Positions 35,359 to 43,324 of a stretch of DNA of 64,000 nt are shown one piece after another (positions within the stretch are counted from its first letter, which is position 1; every line of letters starts with the position of its first letter). The notes below the pieces were generated by a model. It made no database searches. It was given only the letters and a program-made list of their open reading frames with translations, and was not told where the DNA came from. The translations under genes and the position numbers were made by a program. Location: contig NZ_JADBEG010000001.1 in the NCBI RefSeq assembly GCF_014873755.1, positions 5,129,501 through 5,193,500 of the forward strand, given 5' to 3'. This stretch comes from Amycolatopsis lexingtonensis. GTDB taxonomy: Bacteria; Actinomycetota; Actinomycetes; Mycobacteriales; Pseudonocardiaceae.

Positions 35359-36213
35359 CTAGAAGAGCACCGTCGCGTACTGGCCGACCTGCTGGAACCC
35401 GATCTTGCGGTAGGCCGCGAGGGCCGGGGTGTTGAACGCGTTGACGTAGAGGCTCGCGGTGCGGCCCAGGCCGCGGACGAGCCGGTTGACCACGGCGGCC
35501 GTACCGGCGGTGCCGAGCCCGCTGCCCCGGCGTTCGGGGTGCACCCAGACGCCCTGGATCTGCCCGACGGTCGCCGACATGGCGCCGATCTCGGCCTTGA
35601 AGACGACTTCGCCGTTCTCGAACCGGGCGAACGCGCGCCCGGCGCCGATCAGCTCCGTGACGCGGGCGCGGTAGCTGGCGCCGCCGTCGCCGCTGCGCGG
35701 GTCGACGCCGACCTCCTCGATGAACATCGCGACGGCCGCGGGCAGGTACCGCTCGAGCTCGTCCGGCCGGACCGGCCGCACGAGGGGGTCAGCGGCCACC
35801 AGCGGCGTGCTGTCGAGTGCCATCAGCGGCTGGTCGTCGCGCACTTCGCGGGCCGGGCCCCACTCGTCTTCGAGCTCGTCCCAGAGCCCGAGGACCTGCT
35901 CGGCCGGGCCGACGAGCGACGAACAGGTGCGCTGCCGCCGCAGCGCGCGGTCGGCGAAGGACCGCAACGCGGGGGCGTTGCCGCGCAGGGGGATGAGGTT
36001 CGGCCCGGAAAAGCACAGCCCTTGGAGCCGCCCGGCACGAACCGGACGGCTGTCGGCGGCCCAAAGCTCGCCTCCGAGCCGCCACGGATCGAGACCGGCA
36101 GCCTCGACCCGGGCGCTGACCATGCAGCTGCCCACCGGGTCGGCGGCGAGCGCGGCACGGACCGCCGGATAGTCCCGATCATCGAGCAGCCGTGCACCTG
36201 CAAGCCGCAACAC
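35359..36213 (-). CDS. DUF4081-GNAT acetyltransferase (Rv2867c-like)
   Basis: This 284-residue protein has an N-terminal DUF4081 domain (about 1-125) and a C-terminal GNAT domain (about 140-284) with QGVWVHPERRGSGLGTAGTAAVV as the acetyl-CoA-binding segment and PALAAYRKIGFQQVGQY near the end. The substrate is unknown. The arrangement beside the PBP lipoprotein and, further on, ispG matches mycobacteria. The start is GTG. Confidence 0.9.
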   Translation of the reverse strand: MLRLAGARLLDDRDYPAVRAALAADPVGSCMVSARVEAAGLDPWRLGGELWAADSRPVRAGRLQGLCFSGPNLIPLRGNAPALRSFADRALRRQRTCSSLVGPAEQVLGLWDELEDEWGPAREVRDDQPLMALDSTPLVAADPLVRPVRPDELERYLPAAVAMFIEEVGVDPRSGDGGASYRARVTELIGAGRAFARFENGEVVFKAEIGAMSATVGQIQGVWVHPERRGSGLGTAGTAAVVNRLVRGLGRTASLYVNAFNTPALAAYRKIGFQQVGQYATVLF

Positions 36214-36381
36214 GGACTCCAGGGTGCCAGATTCGGCCGGTAAACGGAACGCGAGGCCGTCGACACGCTGAGATGAACGCCTGGTTCGCCTCCCGCGGGC
36301 GGAATCGGGCGTATGCAGTGGTGGACGGGCGGCCGGCGGCGGCGCTCACCTCGGCCGATCCACCGCCCGCCGCCGCCGCGG

Positions 36382-36774
36382 TCAGGGCGCGCCGCGGTAG
36401 GTGCCGATCGTCCAGGAGTTGCCCTCCGGGTCGCGGAGGCTGAACGTGTGCGAGCCGTACTCGGTGTCGGTGAGGGCGGCCGTGATCTCCGCGCCGGCGT
36501 CCTTCACCCGCGCGTGGATCTCGTCCACCTTGTCCGAGACGACGTACACCGCGCCCGTGCCCGGCTTCATCGCGTCGTGGACGCCGTCCGGCGGGCGGAC
36601 GCTGCCCAGCATCACCGCGCCGCCCTCGGGCCAGCGCAGCTCGGCGTGCGCGATCAGGTCGCCTTCGGGCACCACCAGTGCCTCGGTGAAGCCCAGGACG
36701 TCGACCAGGAACCGGACCGCGGCCGGGGCGTCGTCGTACCGGAGGGCGGGCCAGACGTTCGGTTCAGGAGTCAT
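36382..36774 (-). CDS. VOC-family protein (PhnB/glyoxalase-like)
   Basis: This 130-residue protein has the VOC pattern: LRYDDAPAAVRFLVDVLGFTE at the start, HAELRWPEGGAVMLG in the middle, and YGSHTFSLRDPEGNSWTIGTY at the end. Its start lies inside the 3' end of the AraC-family gene (11-bp overlap), so the two are co-translated and the AraC protein probably controls it. The substrate is unknown; resistance and detoxification functions are both known in the family. Confidence 0.87.
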   Translation of the reverse strand: MTPEPNVWPALRYDDAPAAVRFLVDVLGFTEALVVPEGDLIAHAELRWPEGGAVMLGSVRPPDGVHDAMKPGTGAVYVVSDKVDEIHARVKDAGAEITAALTDTEYGSHTFSLRDPEGNSWTIGTYRGAP

Positions 36775-37576
36775 GTCGCGAGTCTTGCCCGGCGGCTCCC
36801 TCCTGGTCTTGGAGGAACGGGAGCTCCTCCGCGATCCACGTGCCCGGCGTGCACCCGGCCAGCGCGCGCCACTCGTTGGTCAGGTGCGCCTGGTCGTAGT
36901 AGCCGCACTCCACCGCCAGCGCGGCCAGGTCCGCGCGGCCCCGGCGCAGCAGCCGCCCGGCCAGCTCGAACCGCAGGACCCGCGCCGCCTGCTTCGGGGC
37001 CAGGCCCAGCTCCGCGCGGAACCGCTCGCCGAGGTGGCGGCGGCTCCAGCCGACCGCACTGGCGAGGTCGGCGACGCGCACCCGCCCGTCCGCGCCCCGC
37101 ATCCGGCGCCACGCCTCCCCCAGCTCGGGCGGCGGCGCCACCGGCTCGACGGCCCGGGCGGCCAGGACGTCGTCGAGCAGCGCGAACCGCTCCGGCCAGG
37201 TGGGCAGCTCCCGCAGCCGGTCCGGCAGCGAGCCGAGGCCGAAGCCGGCGAGGTCGGCCACCTCGCCGCCCAGCTCCGCCGCCGTGACGCCGAAGAGCGT
37301 GCGCACGCCCAGCGGATCGAGCTCCAGCTGGAGCCCCTCCTGCACGCGGTCCTGCCGGATCAGCACCGCGCTCGTGTGCAGCCCGCCGACCAGCGCCTGC
37401 AGGCTGTGCCCGGCCATCCGCACCGGCCCGGCGAGGCTGATGACCAGCGTCACGTGCCGGGACGGCAGCCCGCGGTGGACCGGCAGCGTCACCTCGCGCT
37501 GCGCGTACCCGACGTAGCGCGTGACCAGGGGCCGCACCACCGGGTGCGGCTCGTGAACAGCCCAGGTCACGGTCAC
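36764..37576 (-). CDS. AraC-family transcriptional regulator
   Basis: This 270-residue regulator has an N-terminal effector region (about 1-150) and a C-terminal double helix-turn-helix (about 165-255), with RVADLASAVGWSRRHLGERFR as the first unit and LAVECGYYDQAHLTNEWRALAG as the second. It is translationally linked to the VOC gene. Start choice is uncertain: GTG at 37576 or a codon a little upstream. The AraC-VOC pair, with the divergent small gene, is an insertion in an otherwise conserved gene order. Confidence 0.87.
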   Translation of the reverse strand: MTVTWAVHEPHPVVRPLVTRYVGYAQREVTLPVHRGLPSRHVTLVISLAGPVRMAGHSLQALVGGLHTSAVLIRQDRVQEGLQLELDPLGVRTLFGVTAAELGGEVADLAGFGLGSLPDRLRELPTWPERFALLDDVLAARAVEPVAPPPELGEAWRRMRGADGRVRVADLASAVGWSRRHLGERFRAELGLAPKQAARVLRFELAGRLLRRGRADLAALAVECGYYDQAHLTNEWRALAGCTPGTWIAEELPFLQDQEGAAGQDSRHDS

Positions 37577-37659
37577 GAATGCCAGCGTAAACGTCACCAC
37601 CGACAGTTCCGGGTCTGATAACACGGAAGGTGCGTCCCCACCGCGGAAGGAACCACCCC

Positions 37660-37914
37660 ATGACGATCCAGGAGCAGGCGCAGCAGCTGGAGCTGCTCGC
37701 CGACCAGGTGCCGACCGGCATCGCGCTGGCCACCAAGAGCGACCTCGAAGACCTGCAGGCGCAGGTGCTCGGCCTGCTCGGGGAGACGACCACCGCGACC
37801 GCGATCCAGGGCGCCATCCAGCTGGCTTCGCAGCAGATCGACGAGGTCGCCGCCGCGCTGGAGAACGTCCGCCTGCAGATCCGGGACGCCGCGCAGCACC
37901 ACCTGCAGGGCTGA
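37660..37914 (+). CDS. Small helical protein of unknown function
   Basis: This 84-residue protein is rich in Gln, Leu, Ala and Glu, with a heptad-like pattern throughout (IQEQAQQLELLADQ and DEVAAALENVRLQIRD), so it is probably an alpha-helical coiled-coil bundle. It has no Cys and no membrane segment. It starts with ATG after GGAAGGA and is divergent from the AraC gene. I cannot assign a function. Confidence 0.7.
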   Translation: MTIQEQAQQLELLADQVPTGIALATKSDLEDLQAQVLGLLGETTTATAIQGAIQLASQQIDEVAAALENVRLQIRDAAQHHLQG

Positions 37915-37918
37915 AAAC

Positions 37919-37971
37919 GCCGTGAAGGCCTCCTTACCGGTCACAAAAGCCGGTAAGGAGGCCTTCACGGC
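37919..37971. terminator. Perfect 22-bp hairpin, GTGAAGGCC family
   Basis: A 22-bp perfect inverted repeat (37919-37940 with 37950-37971, 9-nt loop) lies between the convergent small gene and ispG. It should act as a bidirectional terminator. Its outer arms GCCGTGAAGGCC/GGCCTTCACGGC match those of the hairpin at 24510-24548, while the inner stem differs. Confidence 0.92.
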
Positions 37972-37982
37972 ACTTCGGAAGC

Positions 37983-39134
37983 TTAGCCGGCGGTGACGAC
38001 CGGGGCGCCCTCGCCAAGGGTCTCGCCCGCCTCTTCGGCGATGCGCATGGCCTCTTCGATGAGCGTCTCGACGATCGCGTGCTCGGGCACGGTCTTGATG
38101 ACCTCGCCCTTGACGAAGATCTGGCCCTTGCCGTTGCCGGAGGCGACACCCAGGTCGGCCTCGCGTGCCTCGCCCGGGCCGTTGACGACGCAGCCCATGA
38201 CGGCCACGCGCAGCGGGATCTCCATGCCCTCGAGCCCGGCCGTGACCTGCTCGGCCAGCGTGTAGACGTCCACCTGCGCGCGCCCGCACGACGGGCAGGA
38301 CACGATCTCCAGCTTGCGCTGCTTGAGGTTCAGCGACTGCAGGATCTGGATGCCGACCTTGACCTCTTCGACCGGCGGCGCGGACAGCGAGACGCGGATG
38401 GTGTCGCCGATGCCCTGGCGCAGCAGCGCGCCGAAGGCCACGGCCGACTTGATGGTGCCCTGGAACGCCGGCCCGGCTTCGGTCACGCCGAGGTGCAGCG
38501 GGTAGTCGCACTGCTCGGCGAGGATCTCGTACGCGCGCACCATGACCACGGGGTCGTTGTGCTTCACCGAGATCTTGATGTCGTGGAAGTCGTGCTCGGC
38601 GAACAGCGACGCCTCCCACAGCGCCGACTCCGCGAGCGCTTCCGGCGTCGCCTTGCCGTACTTGTCCATGATCCGCTTGTCGAGCGAACCGGCGTTGACA
38701 CCGATCCGGATCGGCGTGCCGTGGTCCTTCGCGGCCTGCGCGATCTCCTTGACCTGGTCGTCGAACTTCCGGATGTTGCCCGGGTTCACGCGCACCGCCG
38801 CACAGCCGGCCTCGATCGCCGCGAAGACGTACTTCGGCTGGAAGTGGATGTCGGCGATCACCGGGATCTGCGACTTGCGCGCGATCGCGGGCAGCGCCTC
38901 GGCGTCGTCGGCCGACGGGCACGCGACGCGGACGATGTCGCAGCCCGCGGCGGTGAGCTCGGCGATCTGCTGCAGCGTGGCGTTGACGTCGGAGGTGAGC
39001 GTCGTCGTCATCGACTGGACGGAGATCGGGAAGTCGCTGCCGACGCCGACCGGGCCCACCTGGAGCTGGCGGGTCTTGCGGCGCTCGGAGAGGACGGGCG
39101 GGGGCAGGGCGGGCATACCGAGTGCGACGGTCAC
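37983..39134 (-). CDS. ispG: 4-hydroxy-3-methylbut-2-enyl-diphosphate synthase
   Basis: This 383-residue iron-sulfur enzyme of the non-mevalonate (MEP) isoprenoid pathway converts methylerythritol cyclodiphosphate to HMBPP. The N-terminal TIM barrel contains [12 protein letters not shown] and VRVNPGNI; the C-terminal domain has the [4Fe-4S] ligands in SCPSCGR and [10 protein letters not shown]. The GTG start gives the family length. The rip1 and dxr genes upstream in the same direction form a conserved actinobacterial block, with dxr encoding an earlier step of the same pathway. Confidence 0.97.
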   Translation of the reverse strand: MTVALGMPALPPPVLSERRKTRQLQVGPVGVGSDFPISVQSMTTTLTSDVNATLQQIAELTAAGCDIVRVACPSADDAEALPAIARKSQIPVIADIHFQPKYVFAAIEAGCAAVRVNPGNIRKFDDQVKEIAQAAKDHGTPIRIGVNAGSLDKRIMDKYGKATPEALAESALWEASLFAEHDFHDIKISVKHNDPVVMVRAYEILAEQCDYPLHLGVTEAGPAFQGTIKSAVAFGALLRQGIGDTIRVSLSAPPVEEVKVGIQILQSLNLKQRKLEIVSCPSCGRAQVDVYTLAEQVTAGLEGMEIPLRVAVMGCVVNGPGEAREADLGVASGNGKGQIFVKGEVIKTVPEHAIVETLIEEAMRIAEEAGETLGEGAPVVTAG

Positions 39135-39248
39135 GGTTTCCAGCGTACCTACCCCGACCGGGCCACCTTCACCATGTCAACCGTCACGGTGAGCAGCATT
39201 ACGGCCCGTGCGAGCCGCCGGGGAGGGGCCGCAACCCCTCCGTGGCGG

Positions 39249-40469
39249 CTACTGCCCGAGTCGAATCGGGTTGACGATGTCCGCTGTCACCGTGAGTAGC
39301 GTCACCGCACCCCCGATGAGCACCAGGACCATCGTGATCCCGGACAACCGGGTGTAGTCGACGGGCCCGCCCGCCGTCTTGCCCCGCCGGGCGCGGATCC
39401 AGTCGCGGACGCGCTCGTACCAGACCACCGCGATGTGCCCGCCGTCGAGCGGCAGCAGCGGCAGCAGGTTGAACACGCCGATGAAGAAGTTCAGGCTGGC
39501 CAGCAGGAAGAAGAACAGCACCCAGATGCCCCGCTCGACGGCCTCGCCGCCGATCCGGCTCGCGCCGACGACGCTGACCGGGGTGTTCGGGTCGCGCTCG
39601 CCGCCGAAGATCGCGGTGACCACCGCGGGGATGCGCTCCGGGAACTCGACGAGCCGCTGCGCCGTCTCGGCGAACATCGTGCCGGTGAAGCTGAACGTGG
39701 CGCCGACCGCGGCGACCGGCCCGTACTCGATGGTCTTGGGCGGCTCCTGCGGCGAGGCGCCGATCATCCCGACCTGCTTGACGCCGTCGCTGGTCCAGCG
39801 CTGCACCTTCGGCACGTCGACGGTGAGCGACAGCCGCTGCTCGCCGCGCTGCACCTGGAACACGGTCGGGCCGCTGGTGGCCTGCACGGTGGCGAGCATC
39901 TCGTCCCAGCTCCCGATCGGCTTCCCGCCGACGGACAGGACCTTGTCGCCCGGCTGCAGCCCGGCCGTCTTCGCCGGGGTCAGCGCGTCCGCGGCGCAGG
40001 TGGGGTTCTGCGCCTGCGCCTTGGCCTGGGCTTCGGTCGTGATCGACTGGGCGCACGACGTCGCCGACAGCACCGCCGGGGCCGGCGTGAGGTTCGGCAG
40101 GCCCATGGTGACGGCCATCAGGTAGAGCACCACGAAGCCGAGGATGAAGTGGGTGATCGACCCGGCCGACATCACGACGGTGCGCTTCCAGGTCTTGAAC
40201 CGCCACATGGCGCGCGGCGCTTCGTCCGGGGTGACTTCGTCGAGCGCGGTCATGCCGGCGATGTCGCAGAACCCGCCGAGCGGGATCCACTTCAGGCCGT
40301 ACTCCGTCTCGCCGCGGCGCCAGGAGAACACCGTGGGCCCGAAGCCCACGAAGTACCGGCGGACCTTCATGCCGAAGGCCTTCGCGGTGACCATGTGCCC
40401 GGCCTCGTGCAGCGCGACCGAGACACAGATCCCCAGCGCGAAGAGCACCACACCGATGATGTAGGACAC
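39249..40469 (-). CDS. rip1: Site-2 intramembrane metalloprotease (Rip1/RseP)
   Basis: This 406-residue polytopic protease has the zinc-binding HEAGH motif in the first membrane segment (His21, Glu22, His25), one PDZ domain (about residues 130-235) and the C-terminal LLPLDGGH motif giving the third ligand. It cleaves anti-sigma factors within the membrane in regulated intramembrane proteolysis. Rip1 in mycobacteria releases several ECF sigma factors. The start is GTG, three bases after the dxr stop. Confidence 0.95.
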   Translation of the reverse strand: MSYIIGVVLFALGICVSVALHEAGHMVTAKAFGMKVRRYFVGFGPTVFSWRRGETEYGLKWIPLGGFCDIAGMTALDEVTPDEAPRAMWRFKTWKRTVVMSAGSITHFILGFVVLYLMAVTMGLPNLTPAPAVLSATSCAQSITTEAQAKAQAQNPTCAADALTPAKTAGLQPGDKVLSVGGKPIGSWDEMLATVQATSGPTVFQVQRGEQRLSLTVDVPKVQRWTSDGVKQVGMIGASPQEPPKTIEYGPVAAVGATFSFTGTMFAETAQRLVEFPERIPAVVTAIFGGERDPNTPVSVVGASRIGGEAVERGIWVLFFFLLASLNFFIGVFNLLPLLPLDGGHIAVVWYERVRDWIRARRGKTAGGPVDYTRLSGITMVLVLIGGAVTLLTVTADIVNPIRLGQ

Positions 40470-40472
40470 CCG

Positions 40473-41675
40473 CTACTTCCCCTCGATGATCGAACCGGCC
40501 CGCGCGCGAGCCCAGCGCTCGGCGGCGAGAACGTCGTCGACGTCGCGCGGTTCGCGACGCCACTCGTCGGCGGCTCCCACCACCTCGGAAACAGTGTCCA
40601 CTATCGACGTGAAGCTGGTGTTCTGCGCGAGGAAAGCGGACACGAGCTCCTCGTTCGCCGCGTTGTAGACGGCGGGCAGGCAGCCGCCCTCGGTGCCGCA
40701 GTGGCGGGCCAGCTCGACGGCCGGGAAGGCGTCGTCGTCCAGCGGCTCGAACGTCCAGGTCGCGGCCTTGTCCCAGGTGCACGCGGGTGCGGCGGCGGGG
40801 ACGCGGTCGGGCCAGTGCAGCGCGAGCGCGATCGGCAGCCGCATGTCGGGCGGGCTGGCCTGGGCGATCGTCGAGCCGTCGGTGAAGGTCACCATCGAGT
40901 GCACGATCGACTGCGGGTGCACGGTGACGTCGATGTTTTCGGGCGCGATGTCGAACAGCAAGGCCGCTTCGATCAGCTCCAGGCCCTTGTTGACCAGGGT
41001 GGCGGAGTTGATGGTGATCAGCGGGCCCATGGACCAGGTCGGGTGCGCCATCGCCTGCTCGACGGTGACCCCGGCCAGCTCGGCGCGCTTGCGGCCGCGG
41101 AAGGGACCACCGGACGCGGTGAGCACGAGCCGGGCGACCTCGTCCTTGCGCCCGGCGCGCAGGGCCTGGGCGATGGCGGAGTGCTCGGAGTCGACGGGCA
41201 CCAGCTGGCCGGGCTTGGCCGCGGCGAGCACGAGCGGCCCGCCGGCGATCAGGGACTCCTTGTTGGCCAGCGCGAGAGTGGCGCCGGTGGCGAGCGCTTT
41301 GAGCGTCGGCTCGAGGCCGCGGGACCCGGGCAGGGCGTTGAGGACGGTGTCGACCTCGACGGCGTCGATCAGCTCGGTGACGGCGTCGGAGCCCGCGAAG
41401 AGCCTTGGCAGCTTGAAGTCGCCTTGGCTGTAGCCGCGCTTCTGCGCCTCGGCGTACAGCGAGAGCTGCACGTCTTCGGCGGCCGTGGCCTTGGTCACCG
41501 CGACGGCCTCGACCCCGTGGGCGAGCGCCTGCGCGGCGAGCGCGGCCGGATCGGCCCCGCCCGCGGCGATCCCGGCCACCCGGAACAGGTGCGGGTTGCG
41601 GGCCGCGACGTCGAGGGCCTGCACACCGATGGACCCGGTCGAGCCGAGCACGAGAACGCTTCGCGAGGTAGTCAT
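40473..41675 (-). CDS. dxr: 1-deoxy-D-xylulose-5-phosphate reductoisomerase
   Basis: This 400-residue NADPH enzyme makes 2-C-methyl-D-erythritol 4-phosphate, the second step of the MEP isoprenoid pathway and the target of fosmidomycin. The NADPH motif is [15 protein letters not shown], the metal and substrate residues are in [14 protein letters not shown] and [10 protein letters not shown], and the helical C-terminal domain has the [10 protein letters not shown] stretch. It leads the dxr-rip1-ispG block. Confidence 0.97.
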   Translation of the reverse strand: MTTSRSVLVLGSTGSIGVQALDVAARNPHLFRVAGIAAGGADPAALAAQALAHGVEAVAVTKATAAEDVQLSLYAEAQKRGYSQGDFKLPRLFAGSDAVTELIDAVEVDTVLNALPGSRGLEPTLKALATGATLALANKESLIAGGPLVLAAAKPGQLVPVDSEHSAIAQALRAGRKDEVARLVLTASGGPFRGRKRAELAGVTVEQAMAHPTWSMGPLITINSATLVNKGLELIEAALLFDIAPENIDVTVHPQSIVHSMVTFTDGSTIAQASPPDMRLPIALALHWPDRVPAAAPACTWDKAATWTFEPLDDDAFPAVELARHCGTEGGCLPAVYNAANEELVSAFLAQNTSFTSIVDTVSEVVGAADEWRREPRDVDDVLAAERWARARAGSIIEGK

Positions 41676-41866
41676 CGCGGGTCATTGTCGCGCGGGCCGG
41701 GTCCGCGGCGCACCCGGAGGTTCGGTGGCGGGGAATCCGGAGCGTTCGCCTCGCACCGATCGCGCACTCACCGGGTGTCCGGCGCCACGCGGGCCGTGTC
41801 CGCGGCGCGCCCGCAGGTGTGGGATCATCGGCGCGTACGAGGTTCACGGGTCTTGAGGAGTTCATC

Positions 41867-42124
41867 GTGGCAGGCAAGGCGGTCGAGAAGAGGCGGCCCG
41901 AGGTCGACCCCCGCGACGAGCCGTCCGCGGCCTGGGGCTGGCACGGCACGTTCCCGAAGGCCACCCGCATCGCCGGCTGGGTCAGCGCGATCATCCTGCT
42001 GGTGATGATCAAGGGCAACCACGAGAACAACACCGAGAACGTGTGGCTCGTGGGCCTGTCGCTGTTCCTGATGCTGCTGCTCGTGCTGGACATCCGCAAG
42101 CGCCGCACGGCCTGGCGCAAGTAG
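41867..42124 (+). CDS. DUF2631 small membrane protein
   Basis: This 85-residue protein has a charged cytoplasmic N terminus with WGWHG, a feature of DUF2631, and two membrane segments (about 33-48 and 54-75), ending in a basic tail. Its function is unknown. A GAGGAG site precedes the GTG start. Similar small proteins occur beside dxr in other actinomycetes. It is divergent from dxr with 191 bp between. Confidence 0.85.
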   Translation: MAGKAVEKRRPEVDPRDEPSAAWGWHGTFPKATRIAGWVSAIILLVMIKGNHENNTENVWLVGLSLFLMLLLVLDIRKRRTAWRK

Positions 42125-42150
42125 TCCGTTTTTCGCTAACGTCTCCGGCC

Positions 42151-42810
42151 ATGAAGCTGCGCTGGGGTTTGGCCGTCGTCGCTGTCCTGGGTGCGTTGGT
42201 GGTACCCGCCACCCCGGCCGCGGCTTCCGCACCGGTGGTCCCGTGCACGTTCACGCCGACCCCGGAGAACCCGGCGGCCCGTCCGGTGGTGCGTCCGCTG
42301 CCGTTCGCTCTGACCCGCGGAACCGTGGACGTGACGTTCCGGTTCAACTACGGGCCGGTGACGGTCCGGTTGAACCGCGCCGGGGCGGCGCCTTGCGCGG
42401 TGCACAACATGGTTTCGCTGATCGCCCAGCGGTTCTACGACCGGTCACAGTGCTGGCGGCTTTCGAACTCTTCGCGATTGGGTGTTCTCCAGTGCGGGGA
42501 CATCTACGAGGTCGAGAAGGGCGGGCCGGGGTACAAGTTCCCGGATGAAGTTTCGGGTGCCGAGACTTACCCGCGTGGGACCGTCGCCATGGGGAACCAG
42601 GGGCCGGGGACGAACGGGTCGGAGTTCTTCATCGTGCATTCGTTCGCGAACATCCCGGCGAACTACTCGGTGCTGGGCACTGTGGTGCGGGGGATGTCGG
42701 CCATTGATCGGATGGTGGCGGACGGGATCATCCCGACCGATCCGAACGGGCCGCTGGACGGGGCACCAGCCAAGCCGGTGAAGATCCAGCGGGCCACGCT
42801 CGGCCGGTAG
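42151..42810 (+). CDS. Secreted peptidyl-prolyl cis-trans isomerase (cyclophilin type)
   Basis: This 219-residue protein has a Sec signal peptide (about 1-27, ending AAAS) and a cyclophilin fold. Motifs include VHNMVSLIAQRFYD, the cyclophilin TVAMGNQGPGTNGSEFFIVHS and YSVLGTVVRGMSAIDRM. The usual catalytic Arg-phenyl signature FHRV is altered to YDRSQCWRL, so activity may be low, as in several bacterial paralogues. Two Cys residues in the catalytic half may form a disulfide outside the cell. Confidence 0.9.
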   Translation: MKLRWGLAVVAVLGALVVPATPAAASAPVVPCTFTPTPENPAARPVVRPLPFALTRGTVDVTFRFNYGPVTVRLNRAGAAPCAVHNMVSLIAQRFYDRSQCWRLSNSSRLGVLQCGDIYEVEKGGPGYKFPDEVSGAETYPRGTVAMGNQGPGTNGSEFFIVHSFANIPANYSVLGTVVRGMSAIDRMVADGIIPTDPNGPLDGAPAKPVKIQRATLGR

Positions 42811-42811
42811 G

Positions 42812-43324
42812 TCACCAGAAGTCACCCGGCCGCTTCGCCACTTCCCGGGCGAGTTCGCGGACCGCTTCCCGATCGTCGTCGACCGCGGCGGCCAGCACCG
42901 CACGGGATTCCGGTGTGTCGATGTGCAGCAGGGCGTCCAAGGCGTTGACCGCCAGGTCGTCGTCGATGTCGTTTTCGCGATGCCAGGCCACGGTCCTCGC
43001 CAGCACTGGAACCGACTCCGGTGCGGCGAGATCCGACAGGGTGTACACGATGTTCAGGGCGTACACGTGCGGCTCGGTTCGCGCCAGGTCGAGCGCATCG
43101 ATCAGCACCGGCAGATAGGACGGCGACGGGAATTCGCCGACCACATTGACAAAACTGTCGAAGTGCGACCAATTGCGATTCGCGAAAGCTTCGGCAAGTC
43201 CACCGGACAGAGCCGCGACAACCTCACCTGGCTCTTTTTCACGAAGCCGGGCAGCTTTTTCGAGCGGATTGCCCTCACTGCCGAGAACAATCGCCGCGAT
43301 TTCACGGTCGGTCACGACAATCAC
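42812..43324 (-). CDS. HEAT-repeat protein, probable immunity protein of the Rhs toxin
   Basis: This 170-residue protein has helical repeats in the HEAT/armadillo style, best seen in SYLPVLIDALDLART, ESVPVLARTVAW and DIDDDLAVNALDALLHIDTPESRAVLAAAV. It has no signal peptide. Its ATG overlaps the stop of the Rhs toxin gene by 4 bp (ATGA), the classical toxin-immunity arrangement, and HEAT-like proteins are a recurring immunity class in polymorphic toxin systems. The gene shares the lower GC of the toxin cassette. The immunity role is inferred from context, not from a known family. Confidence 0.75.
   Translation of the reverse strand: MIVVTDREIAAIVLGSEGNPLEKAARLREKEPGEVVAALSGGLAEAFANRNWSHFDSFVNVVGEFPSPSYLPVLIDALDLARTEPHVYALNIVYTLSDLAAPESVPVLARTVAWHRENDIDDDLAVNALDALLHIDTPESRAVLAAAVDDDREAVRELAREVAKRPGDFW

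Noticed and set aside
39435..42005. A plus-strand 856-codon frame across rip1 and dxr
   Set aside because: It is antisense to two highly conserved enzymes and has shadow-type composition.
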